Below are positions 48,351-59,900 of a stretch of 64,000 nucleotides of DNA, piece after piece (the first letter of the stretch is position 1; every line of letters starts with the position of its first letter). Source of the DNA: Episyrphus balteatus (Eukaryota; Arthropoda; Insecta; Diptera; Syrphidae); the NCBI RefSeq assembly GCF_945859705.1, contig NC_079137.1:77645150-77709149 (forward strand), in the 5' to 3' direction. The notes under the pieces are model-generated. The model was not told where the DNA came from. It saw only the letters and a program-made list of their open reading frames with translations, and ran no database searches. A program made the position numbers and the translations under genes.

Positions 48351-49180
48351 TATTTTTTCATTAAGAAAATTTTGTTATGACTAAACCGTTGAGTCAGGTC
48401 TAAAATCTATTTTTAAGAATAAACTTATTTAAAAAAAAAAAAAAAAAACAGTAAAATCTAAGTATTGAACAAATAAATAACAATTTTCTTTCTCAAACAA
48501 CTTCAAAGTTAAAGGTAACAGATACTTATGTCCTTATAATGTGCGTTTTTGATAATTTTTCATAGAATCACAAAAGTTGTCTCAGTTTTGTGCTTTAATA
48601 TAGTATTTTTACCCATAACAAACTTAGAAACGAAGAAAAATATTTTTTGCCAACTTTTCCCACCATCGCCACACTATGCGGCGTGAATAGAGGAACCGAT
48701 AGCAAATTAAATGATGCATTAAAGTGAAAAGATCCAAAAATGCAGATTCGCGGTTTTGGCTATATTTGAATGCTTTGCTTAGAAAAAAACAAAATGGGGG
48801 CTTAAGCACCCATATCTTCAATTTTCACCCTCCAATTTAATAACAATCCGCGGTTTTTTCTTCTTTTATAACCTGTTTCTTTGTGTAAGAAATAATCACT
48901 TGCCTAAAATCCTGAATTTATTCTGTTCTACACACTTCAAAGATTTTTCAACCCCTTTAACTTCGACACCCAAATTTTTTTTTTAACTTAGAAGATATTT
49001 CTACGCCTAAAGATGCAATTTGCATTAAAAAGTTAATTTCGGAAAAAAGTGGATTTATTCTGTTCTTACAACTGACGATTCAATTGTTATTCATTAAATG
49101 TAATGCCAACTTCTTTCTTAACAGGTTTCTAACAGGTTCCTTTGGATATTAAACTCAGTTTCTAAAATATAGATATAGCC
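48351..49180. other. AT-rich spacer
   Basis: No gene or element recognised; contains an A18-type run at about 48432-48449. Confidence 0.5.
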
Positions 49181-49220
49181 ACGCGACACAACGCGACACA
49201 ACGCGACACGACGCGACACA
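49181..49220 (+). repeat. GC-rich 10-bp tandem repeat, four units
   Basis: Four units of ACGCGACACA (third unit ACGCGACACG), nearly perfect, in flanks that are more than 70% A+T. Confidence 0.9.
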
Positions 49221-50057
49221 TTTTTCTAAAATTCTTTTTAATCTTCCTGGCTTAAACTTTAAAAAAAAAGTCTTTGGACATTAAAAATATAAAATTATCA
49301 TGCTATTTAAAATAAACGACCTAAAGAAACAATTGAATGATTTAAAAACACCCTGTCATTCCTCCACTGTCTATAACCTGTCACTAATAAATTGAAATGA
49401 AAATTGTAAAATCAGATGTCTCTCAAAAACCTTCAACAATGAATAATGTTTTTGTTGTTATCCTTTTTTCTTTTTTTCTTTGTTGCATCAAAACTTGTCT
49501 TCTTCTTCCCTCTTTTACAGAAAGGAGGATATTTTATTATAAATTGGCATTTGGGAATTGTCTGCGGTGTTAGGATATTTCATATTCCACGTCCAATTAG
49601 GGATCGTTTATGTCTTGTTGGTTTCAACATTTCAACCCAATATAACCAGACACTACCACGCCTATTATTATTATTATTATTGTATGTCAAAAAATTATTA
49701 TTGACTTGTTGATGATGTGAAACTTCATTTGTTTGTTTGCCAAAAAATTTTTGGTTTGGCATTGTTATTTTGACCTTTAAGGCTTTGATAGTTTTGTAGG
49801 CAATTCAATGAGGTGTTAAACTAATATCGAAGGAAAAAATGATAAAATCAAATAAATTCGCTTTGAAACCAAAAAAAAAAAAATATTTTGGAAAGAGTTC
49901 TTTTGAAAGAAAATTGTTAAAAGATATTCGTTTTATAAACACAGAAAGTAAAAACTGCTTTAGAATTCCAAGCATAAAGCTTTTCACCTGAAAAACCGTC
50001 GATAAAAGATAAAAAGATTTGTAAGAAAACGAAAACCAAAAAAAAAAAATATTTTTT
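49221..50057. other. AT-rich spacer
   Basis: (ATT)n at 49666-49681; no gene. Confidence 0.5.
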
Positions 50058-50070
50058 ACGTTGGGCGCCA
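50058..50070. repeat. tRNA-Lys 3'-end-like motif ACGTTGGGCGCCA
   Basis: Exact copy of the 13-base motif, followed by TTTTAAT. Solitary; 1.7 kb from the tandem copies at 51.76 kb. Confidence 0.6.
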
Positions 50071-50599
50071 TTTTAATATTCCCTCGCATTCATAACTTCA
50101 AATTAATTAATTTTCCTTTGCAAAAAACTCTAAAATCAAACAAAAATTTACAAATTTCTACTAAAGAAGAAGAAAATAAAAACCTCTTGCATTTCAATTA
50201 TTTCAAGTGAAATGATTTTATTTGAGTGCGCTTCCAATTAAAGAAGACGACGATGAAGACGGAAACGAAGATGAAGAAAGATTTTCCTAATTTACTCTCG
50301 GAATTCATCATTTATTCAATTTTAAATTTAAAAAAAAAAAAAACTGTCAAAGACTTGAAGAAAAATAAAAAAAAAATTATCACGAAAAATCTCTTTCTTT
50401 CTTACGAGAGTATAAATTTCCCTCTCGGCATTGGGGTCTTTTTTTTTTTTGTTATGAAGCCATCGCACTCTGTACCCATTCATTCATGCAAGCGTCACTT
50501 GCTTTTAAGTCTTAAAAAATATATATACATATATAAAACAAGCCATCATTTTAAAGCTTCGCAATATCAAACCGACAATTTAAGAGTCTTTTAGAATTA

Positions 50600-50712
50600 A
50601 AACAAAAACAAAGACAAAAAACAACAACAACAACAACAACAACAACGGAACAAAAAAAACAAGGAAATTTCTCTACACACATTTACCTGTCTCATTATAC
50701 GCTCGTCTAACG
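50600..50712 (+). other. Possible non-coding 5' leader exon
   Basis: (CAA)n at 50623-50646 leads to CTCGTCTAACG and a near-perfect donor GTAAGTAA at 50713-50720. A pyrimidine-rich tract ending in CCCCGGCAG lies at 51061-51069 and could serve as an acceptor. (CAA)n before a strong donor is common in fly 5' untranslated exons. No start codon or coding frame is linked. Confidence 0.3.
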
Positions 50713-50790
50713 GTAAGTAATTGGATTTTGTCTGGGATAGTAATCGTGTTCTAATTACGATATCTCACTTTTTTTTATACTTCAATTATG

Positions 50791-50805
50791 CCCCCCCCCC
50801 CCCCC
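50791..50805 (+). repeat. C15 homopolymer
   Basis: Fifteen C in a row, followed by a T/C-rich stretch to about 50835. Only A and T runs of this length are otherwise seen in the window. Confidence 0.85.
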
Positions 50806-51699
50806 TTTTCTCTGCACCTTTCCTCTCGTTGCTCCTCTGCTACAGAAGTGAAATTATACACTCTTAAGTATCATACTTACAACATGTCTGGCACACGTTT
50901 CGTTCAGCCGGTGGCGGTTTTTGCTTGTGACTGTCGTCGTCTGTATAACGGCAGGTCCTGGGTGAAAATTCATCATAAACTGCACCTCAATTCAGTCAGA
51001 GAAGGCAGAGAGGAAATGCAAGGCCCCACAATTTCCTACTTCCTTCCCCCTCTCCCATTTCCCCGGCAGTCTTTTTAGTTTTTTCCATCATCTCAAAGTG
51101 TGACAGTTATCGATTTAAATATTTGACAGCTTTTGAGCACAGAGAGAGAGATGGCCCACGGGTAGAGAAAAATGATGTGGCACTATTTGTCAGGTTATCA
51201 CACTCCTCTATGAGCCTCTGTATGACACAAGTGGCATCATAATATTGCAAGGACCTCTTTGATATGATAGTTCTCTTGTTTTTTTTTTTAATAAGAAAAT
51301 GAAAATAATAGATGAAAAGAGGCATGGGAGACATAATAATAAAAAAGATAGGCACCCTGATGGGTGCAGGATGGGTTTTTATAGGAGGGTATAATATCTG
51401 AGGGTTTGAATCTTAGGGTGGGGTGAACTCTTTAAGGGACTTTACTTTCTTTGAATACAAAAAAAATCTATTAAGTAGATATCGATGCAGTATACAAACA
51501 CCCACACACACACTCATACACATACAAAGGTGAATAGAGGGTAATTGAGAATAATTCAGGAATAGAAAAGTGTTTTTGTAGAGTTTTTTTTTAGACGGTA
51601 TGGGGTAAATTGAAGGCTTAGAGAGGCTTTTATCGATAATGGTACTAGTTCTTTTGATTGCGAAGGAAAATATTTTTATTCTAGTTTTTTGTATGCTTT
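50806..51699. other. GC-richer non-coding block, then spacer
   Basis: 50870-51070 is more GC-rich and pyrimidine-rich than its surroundings and could be conserved regulatory or leader sequence. The 96-codon frame across it has no recognisable domain. (CA)n at about 51500-51513. Confidence 0.4.
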
Positions 51700-52430
51700 T
51701 ATTGAATTATCAATTCCTTTGAAAAGGGGACACAATTTGTTAGTTTGTTGACTTGACGTTGGGCGCCATTCAATTTTTTTTTTTTTTTAAGATCCATATC
51801 AATTCTTTTGAGAGAGTTTGTTGACTTAATATTGAGCGATATTTGAGTTCTTTTTATAGATTTAGTAGTTCATTTGAGAGAGGTTACAATTTGTTTGGTT
51901 TATTGAATCTACGTTGGGCGCCATTTTTTTAAGTATTGGTTAATTCTTTTGAGAGAAGCTTTGTTTTGTTAGTTTATTGACTCAGCATAATTTGAATTCT
52001 AATTTTAGATTGTTAATTCTTTTTTAAAGGAGACTTTATTTTGTTGGTTTGTTGAAGTTACGTTGGGCGCCATTTAATTTCGGTTTGCGATATTAGTTTC
52101 TTTCCTTTTTGATAAGTTAAAGTGTTAAAACTCATCATGATCCATCATTTTAGATCTACTTAGGAAAGTATAAATTCTTTAAAAGGACATACATACTGTT
52201 GTTTGTTGAATCAACTTTTTTTTTAAATTTTGGAGAAGTTCTTTCTTGTTTTTTTTACTCAATTGAATGGCATTTTCAGAGATATTTCACAGTTTTTCAA
52301 CTTAATATAATTCATAACTCTAAGGATTTTCAAGGACTATAACAGTATTGTAGTTTAACATTGATAAATCGGTTTAATTTTACGTGATCATATTTTGTTG
52401 TTTTATGATTCGACGTTGGGCGGCATTTTA
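51700..52430. repeat. ~75/150-bp tandem repeat carrying tRNA-Lys 3' ends
   Basis: Exact ACGTTGGGCGCCA occurs at 51756-51768, 51911-51923 and 52060-52072, and with one change (GCGGCA) at 52413-52425. Each is preceded by TT(G/A)TTGA and followed by TTT. Between them are decayed half-units (TTGTTGACTTAATATTGAGCG at about 51819; TTATTGACTCAGCATAATTT at about 51981), giving a basic period near 75 bp. Units share AATTCTTTTGAGAGA upstream. The motif is better conserved than its flanks. Minus-strand reading gives TGGCGCCCAACGT, the start of a tRNA-Lys primer-binding site, so the unit may derive from an LTR-element leader. Confidence 0.75.
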
Positions 52431-54100
52431 TTAATTTGGATACCTATGCTATTGATTGATTGGATTGAAATCATAGTTTTTTTTAGCTTCGTGACCCAAG
52501 TTGAGTCAAATATTTTTCTATAAAATATATTTATGGTGCATTCTAAAAAAAAATCTAATAAATAAATAAAATCTAATCTGCAATTAAAAAATTAAAAAAA
52601 AAATCATATCCACGACAAGTCATAGAAAAAATTTTAAATTTAGAACAATTTCAATCTATTAAATTGCTTTCAACAACAACAGTATTGTAAATGAATCTCC
52701 ATTAAGTTCAATGAAGTAAAAAAAAAAATTCTGCTAGCCTCGGAAAAAAAAACCATTAAGTCAACTACTATGGAAATCCATGAATTTTATCCAAAAATAA
52801 GAACACGAAAATAAAGGAAAAAATATGTAGTATGACAAGAATCACTAAATTGTCTGTCATTCCATTAACGACTGGACAAGCACAATTTGCTTCAAGCTAT
52901 CAAAACATCAATAACTGTGTTTTTGTTTTTTTTTTTTTTAAATTATTTTTCACTTTTATATATATAAAAGGTTTGAAATTATTTTTGTGGAATAAACATT
53001 TAAAAATAAAAGATATTTCGAGTTGAATTAAATTTTCTCAAAAAAAGAAAGAAAAATTTATTTTTTTATTGGTAGAGAACCGAAACAACGAGACCATATA
53101 ACACAAATATTTTGTCCTACTTCTGACTAAAATACATCATCCATATTTACTTATTTATTGTAGCAACTATAAATTGCGTAGGGGATGTTCATTTTACCAG
53201 CATATTATTATTTTTATTGAGGGCAAGTTTTTTTTTTTCGATTTTTTCCATATTACAGTAGAAGCCCTCTAAAGCTCACAATAAACCAATGCTTTTATAA
53301 TAATGAACCTACCGAGAGGTTTTTTCTGTGGGTAAAAAAATGTGTTAATAATAACGGAGTCTTGGTTAAAAACTACGTAGCTCTCGTTGCTAAATCAACG
53401 TTAAATTTGTTAAATTACCACTTTAGAATGTTATATTAACCGATCAGCTTGTTTATTTTAATCAAGAAACTCGGCTAAAACTTGAGTTATTAGTAAAATT
53501 TAACTGAGAAAGTGGGTAAGATTAAACAATTTTGAATAACCGAGTCGACTCGTGTAATTTTAACCGGGTTAGTTTGCAAGTGCTATATTAACAATCTCCC
53601 TCTGTTAATTTTACACGAGTTTTACGTTGATTTTAACCGATCATTTTTCTGCTTGTATGGTTTTCTTATTTTACTTCTCCTGACTAATCGTGTTTATGGG
53701 TTGTGATTTGTGACACTATCTTTCTCAAAGTGCGATATGTTTGAATACAGAGCAAAGTTATTGGGGTGAATGACTACAAATTGGTTAATTGATTTCAGTT
53801 ACCTTTTTTTGAACTACAATCCTTGTTGAATTAAGTTTTTATGGAGGTATTCCTCCAGTTTTATTGCAGATGCAATCTGTTTAATTGTGGTCCACACTAA
53901 GTTATAATGCTGTTTTAGTACATTTTTCATCTTAAGTTCTTTATCCTTAGCAAAATAAATTAAAAAAAGAAAAAAAAAGTTAAATAATGATATTGGAAGA
54001 AAGGCAGAATTCAAGACTAGGTATACCTCTGTTACAATGAATCAAACAAATAGTAAAAACTAAACTGAATGGTGTCATTCCATTGTAAATATGTACTAAG
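52431..54100. other. Non-coding stretch with possible pogo-like end
   Basis: TACAGTAGAAGCCCTCTAAA at about 53256-53275 resembles pogo/Tigger terminal repeats, but no partner end was found. From 53390 to 53650 the string TTAACCG recurs and AAATCAACG/CGTTGATTT form an inverted pair about 240 bp apart, suggesting a MITE. No gene. Confidence 0.4.
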
Positions 54101-54632
54101 AAAATAAAATGCACGACTGGGTCGCACGAACTTGCTATTAGAGTTCAAGTTGCTTAAATTAAGTATAAAAATTTGGGAAATGTAGGTATATACACCTATA
54201 AAAAAAATAAAATAAAAAAATAAATATCATAAAATTGGTTTTTCAAAGCAATAACACAACATCTGAAATCAAATTGCCCCACAAAACAAGTTATGCAGTT
54301 TTATTTGATATATTAAGATGCATTTTTAGAAAAAAAATTTCAATTTCCTTAGAGCCGTTTTTTAAAAAACAAATTTTTTATAAATTAATTTTTTGGAAAA
54401 AAGTTTTAAAATAAAATTGGTATGCCAATTTTTCGAAATTTTTATATAACAGGTATACCTTTATTTTTGGTAAAAAAAAAAAATTTATTCCAAAATCCTC
54501 TTTGAAGAGTCTTCAAAAAATGCTACATACCAAGTTTGAAGCCAATCGATCCATTCGTTTAGGCTGTATCTCCTTATACATACAGACGGACTTCCGGGAC
54601 CCACTTTTTTGGCATTCCTTACCATCGTAATG
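54101..54632 (-). repeat. Interspersed repeat (CATTACGAT family), copy 2
   Basis: On the minus strand it begins CATTACGATGGTAAGGAATG at 54632 and ends at CAGTCGTGCATTTTATTTT at 54101. It shares with copy 3 the phrase CCAAAAAAGTGGGTCC. Confidence 0.75.
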
Positions 54633-56756
54633 TCATGGAGAAATATTATCTCAATTTTTTTTTTTTTACGAATGCATAACTTGATAATATAGTACATATA
54701 TATACATCGCAAGTAAAAATCCATTTTTTATTTTAAACAGGTGAAATATTAATATTTTAATTTGTTAATTAAATGTGATATTAGTTTTAAAATAAAACCA
54801 AAATCTTGTACTACCTGTATAAAATGGCGGATCAAGCCAACATAGCACAATCATCATGGAGCAACTCATCATGAAAAAAGTCAGAAATGTTCCTTGATGA
54901 ATCGCTCTTTTTTAATGAGCATTCCATGATGACTTATACTACGATTAGTGATAAAAAAACATATATTTTTGCAAGACCATATAAAAATGTACTGCTCATC
55001 AAACCAAAATAGAAAATGAGTGATATCCGAAACGATTTTTTTTAACCGTTATAGATTTTTTTTTCGTAATAAAAATTACATAAAATTTGCAATTGAAATA
55101 GAAAAAGGTTTATTTTTATCAATTTCTCACATACAAATACAATTTTCCGTTGAATAAGTTCATGACATAAATTTTTAATTAAAAAAATATAACAATAATA
55201 TACATAAATCTAGTTAAAAGAGTATAACTAAATTTTTAGTTTAAAAAACAAAATTGGCATACCATTTTATCTGGAAGGAGAAAATTATGATTTTTCATCA
55301 TTTAACTTCATCAAAGAAAGCCTTCTATTATAAATACTTTAAATTTTTGGAACGATGCCATGGGTCAATTAGGTATTTAATTTTTTTTTTCACATGATAA
55401 AATTTCGTCCTTTTTTTGTCTTAACTTCTTGTTATTTGAAAAAAAAAAATTGGATAAAAAATCCTTCCATCCATCAAATCAACAAAGTCATATTGAATGT
55501 AGGATTATTATGGCTTTAACTTTTCTCTTTTTCTACATGCTTTCGTGTTCGTTCCATCATGATCGATGACTGTTTCTGTGTTGTGCGATGGTGTGGTTTT
55601 CAATCGCGTAAGAATTATGACATTTAAATGGATAGCCACAGAAAAAATAAAAAGTTATTATTTATGTATAATACCTTGGAGATTTTTTTTTTTATTTTGT
55701 TTAATATCTTTTTTTTTTTTATTTCGAATTTTGTTGGGTGTGAAGCACCTCTGGGGTTGGGTCGAGTACAAGTGAATTGGAGCCAAAATAAAAACTGCTG
55801 CAGGTATTTAATTCATAGCACACAGCAGGGACACGTGTGTGTGGTGTATATCCTTGTTGTGTGTTGGAATTTGTATATAAATTTAAACACTTATATCCAC
55901 TTTCATGAAAATATAATTGTATGTACTTTTTTTTGGTTTTATTTATTCATGATAGGAAAATGTTGGCTGGAGATTGATGTTTGCTTAAACCGTTTCGGGA
56001 ATATAATTTTTTAAGCTTAAACTCAGTTCAGATGGTAAATGTTAAGGAGAAATATATTTAAATATTATTTTATTTTTATTTTCGTTCATACGGTAATGAA
56101 GGATATTTCATTGAATTATACAGAATATCCATGAATAAATATAGAAAAAAGAGAGAGGGAATGAGGAAACATAAATACAATCAACCAAAGTAGCTATATT
56201 CGTACCTTAAGTTAATTAAATGTGATAACATTACATATACGTAAATACCATCAATACTACCTGGTATATATTTGCCACAGCAAGATTGGTGTCCTGATAC
56301 GATTAAGTGATTAATCGATATCGGTTTATTATTTACCAGAACAAAAAATCCCAAATGGGAAGTGCACTTACATATTTGTATAGGTAGATCGATCTACTAG
56401 ATACGTCCTGTCGAAGGATATATAACGCAAAGGTATGTAGGGCAGAGCTTTACCCATGTTACATTGAATTGAAAGTTAAATCAATTGGGGCGACACGACG
56501 TGAACGTGAAAATACCTACCATCACAGTCTGCATGAATTCTTCTTCATAAATTTATTCATGCAACACAAAAGGTAGAAAATGTGATTAATTGGGGGAAAA
56601 AATAAATATGAACGGGAAATGGTTTTACATTATTTGCCAAATGGAATGAATCCCTATTTTAGGAAATTCAATCGATTTTCATTGAAACATTTTTTTTTTT
56701 GTGAGAAAATCCGATTTCCTATATCAAAAAAAAAAAAGCTTCAGTAGCTATGTGTA
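54633..56756. other. AT-rich non-coding stretch
   Basis: No gene is supported; the frames at 55566-56014 are T-rich and overlap each other in different frames. Confidence 0.5.
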
Positions 56757-57533
56757 TTAGGGTGTGCCAAAATGCTCGAGTTGCATTGCTTATAAAAAAT
56801 TAAATCCTGCGTTTACAATTTTCATTTTAGTTAAGAAATTAAGGAAATTTGGATTTTTAAAGATTTTTGAAATATAATTATGTTTAATGCGGCTTTTGGA
56901 TACAAAAAACTATAATTAATATTTTTAGGCTTTCAAGTGAAAAACCTTTTAAGCTTATATTTATTGAAATTGACACTAAGTAAAGAAGCTGTGAAATAAT
57001 AAGCGAAGGAAAAAAATCATTTTTTCATATAGGTAAAATCGTTTTTTTTTAAACAAATAAAAATTCTAAAAAAAAGTAACGAAATCATGCACAATGTCAT
57101 GATATATCTCTTAATAAAGCCAAAAACTTCTGTGTTTTATCTTGTGTTTTGAAAAAATTAATCTGCAAACTCAAAACTAAAAACAAAAAATTAAATTCAA
57201 TTTTATTTCAAAATTTAACGCTCTGACTTTTTTTTATTTTCTGTAATGTTATCAATTGAAAGTCAAAAGCTGAAAGACAGATGATTTTTGAACAAATACT
57301 TTTGAAGATATAAACAAATATTTAAAAAAAACGTCAGTTAACTGGCTCTACTATTATTATTTAATACCGTCTATATTTATTGTTCTATTTTAAAAACTGA
57401 ATACTTTTAGTTTTTGTCATAAAATTATCTTTGACCTGAGACCTTTAAAATGTATTTACTTGCTATATAGGTACTATAGGGCAAGTTTAGGATTCGTAAA
57501 AAAAATCGAACTCGAGATAACAATTTTACATGA

Positions 57534-58354
57534 CATTACGATCATGGAGAATGCCAAAAAAGTGGGTCCGGCAATTCTATATACCTCGAGCTACAGCCTA
57601 AACGAGAGAAGTGATTTTCTTCAAGCTTGGTAGTTAGCAGTTTTTTGTGATTAACTAGAGGAGAAATTGAAAATTTTTTTATGACCAAAGCTAATGGTAC
57701 CTGCCATATAACGGAAATAGAAAAATTGATTTTTTTTCAAAAACGGCTGTAACGATTTTGATTAAAATTTGTGTGTGTAGTGTTACACATAAGACCCAAC
57801 TTTTTAAATAAAAAAAATATTTTTTGTATCGTTATTAACGGTTTTTTGGTTTCTCAAAATTAACCCGATTTCAATGAAAATTTTTATGCAAAATCATTTA
57901 GCTAAAGCTAATAATTAAATTTTAGAAGATTTTCAAAAAACGCATTTTTGGCTTCTTAAAAAATTGTTCCAAACTTTTTTTTGAAAAATCAATTTTTCGA
58001 AAACGGGTTGGTACAAAATTTTGAAATTTCGTTTTTATGTGTAAATTAATTATTTCTTCAAAATGGAATACCAACTTTCCTTTTTGAAAAATGTTAGAAA
58101 TTTTTTATATATAAAAAATTATTTAAAAAAAACGGCTCTACCGACTTTCTTGTTTGTTTTTTGCAAAACATCATTTAAACGGTGTTTAATTAATTATAAA
58201 AAAATATTTTATTTTTTACACTATTTATGAAATTTCTTGAGAATATCAAATTTTAATTTTTTTTCTTCTAATTTTCTTGAATAAAAAGCTTTAACATTAG
58301 AGTTACTTTAAGCATAAGAGCAAGTACGTGTGACCCCAGTCGTGCATTTTATTA
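57534..58354 (+). repeat. Interspersed repeat (CATTACGAT family), copy 3
   Basis: The longest copy. CATTACGATCATGGAGAATG and CCAAAAAAGTGGGTCCGG lie near the start, CTACAGCCTAAACGAG follows, and CAGTCGTGCATTTTATT at the end. No coding frame. Confidence 0.75.
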
Positions 58355-58479
58355 TATTTGTTTTTGTGTCCATATGAAGAAATTGAAAAAAAAAAAAATA
58401 TACTATAAAAATCATTTTTTTATCGATTAACAAATTTAATACAAGAATAAAATATTTAATGAAAAATTTTATAAAATTT

Positions 58480-58820
58480 CAATAACTGGTATAAACGGTT
58501 TTTTAAAACAAAAAATGAAAAAGACCTTCGACAAAGTAGTAACTTATGCCAATTATAAGTTGATACAAAAAATTAGGTATCTCACACGGATTTTTTTTAG
58601 GTCGCTAGATTTCAAAATATGATTTTTTGCAAAACATCTATTTTTTAGCGTTTTTTTGAAAATTTTTCAAAGTATTCAAAAAATCAAACCTACAGGGTTA
58701 ATAGGTATTTAAAATGTTCATACAAGTGCAAAAAGTTTGATTTTTAAAATGATATTTGATCAAAAAACGGGAAAACGATTTTTTTTGCCCAATCTTTTTT
58801 TGACCGTTTTCAACAGTGTT
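58480..58820 (+). repeat. Fragment related to the 23.85-kb Helitron interior
   Basis: Shares GACCTTCGACAAA, then CACACGGATTTTTTT, and AACGGGAAAACGATTTTTT followed by GACCGTTTT, in the same order as at about 24168-24510. Confidence 0.6.
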
Positions 58821-59113
58821 AATATCTTTTTTATATTGATAGATACATAAATGAAATTTACACAGTAAATAGATAAGGCAAGAAATGTTTTTACAAAAAT
58901 TTCAAACATTTTCAAATTAAGAATTTAGAGTCGGTAAAAAAAATGACCTTTTACAAGAAAATAGAGCTTTTTATTCAACTTCAACCGATTTGAGCGAGCC
59001 AAAGACAAACGATATTATAATTTTTTAAACCTCAAACTCAGACCCTAATACAACTTTTGACCACTATTACATTGCAAAATTAGAGTACTTTTTTTCGGCC
59101 ATACACACCCTAA

Positions 59114-59867
59114 CGTGTATCTACCTGAGGGGAATTTTAAATTTTGTTTTGATTTATTTTTTTTAGGATAAAAGGTTTATACGTTACCACTTGTTATTTT
59201 TTTTTTTTTTGGTAGGAAACTTCCGTGGTAAGGAAAATGATATGCATAATCCATGAAAAGATTTAAAATGTCAGATAATAAAAATATTCAATTAATCACG
59301 AAACATAAACTTCAAAAGGATTTTTAAAAAATGGTTTTAGGTGTTTTTGAGTGTGTTTTGATTGAAAAGGGAATTACTAATTTATTTTGGAGACATGTTT
59401 TGTTATTTAGTTGATTTAGATTTAATCTTTGGACAAAATAATTTCTGGAAGGATTTATCGAAGGACCTTTCTTTTGTTGAAGGTCAGAAAAGGGTTTAAA
59501 TATATATATTTAATTCTATTTCAATACAAACTTGTTTTGTTACAAAAGACTGTTATTAGAGTGTCCTCCTTTTAGAAATGTTTGTTATATCAAATTAAAT
59601 ATCAAATTCTATCTCAATTTCAAAAGACCCACACTCACATATAATTATTATATGAATTCTAAATAGAACATAAAAGCAAATACAAATACAAATAATTTTG
59701 TTTGATAGTAAAAATAGCTAAATGACATCATGTTGAAAGGCGGCCTTTTTGTGTCACACGATAGAAGAATCGATTATTATCATCCCACCTAACCATATCC
59801 ACCTTTGGAACCTCCTTACAACTAAATGTCACTGAACTTATCAACCTGGGAATGTCCTTATTCACAT

Positions 59868-59900
<33 letters not shown>

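Larger units (their letters stand above)
56757..59113. mobile_element. Possible composite element with TTAGGGTGTG ends
   Basis: TTAGGGTGTG at 56757-56766 and the complement CACACCCTAA at 59104-59113, with loosely similar flanking sequence inward. It encloses the CATTACGAT repeat (57534-58354) and a Helitron-interior-like stretch (58480-58820). Target-site duplication not clear. The enclosure may be a coincidence of nested repeats. Confidence 0.35.

Noticed and set aside
50788..51078. 96-codon frame starting MPPPPPF
   Set aside because: The start lies in a C15 homopolymer and the rest shows no domain; a leader or regulatory block is more likely.
51700..52430. Array of tRNA-Lys genes
   Set aside because: Only the last 13 bases of the mature tRNA match; there is no acceptor 5' strand, anticodon arm or A/B box.
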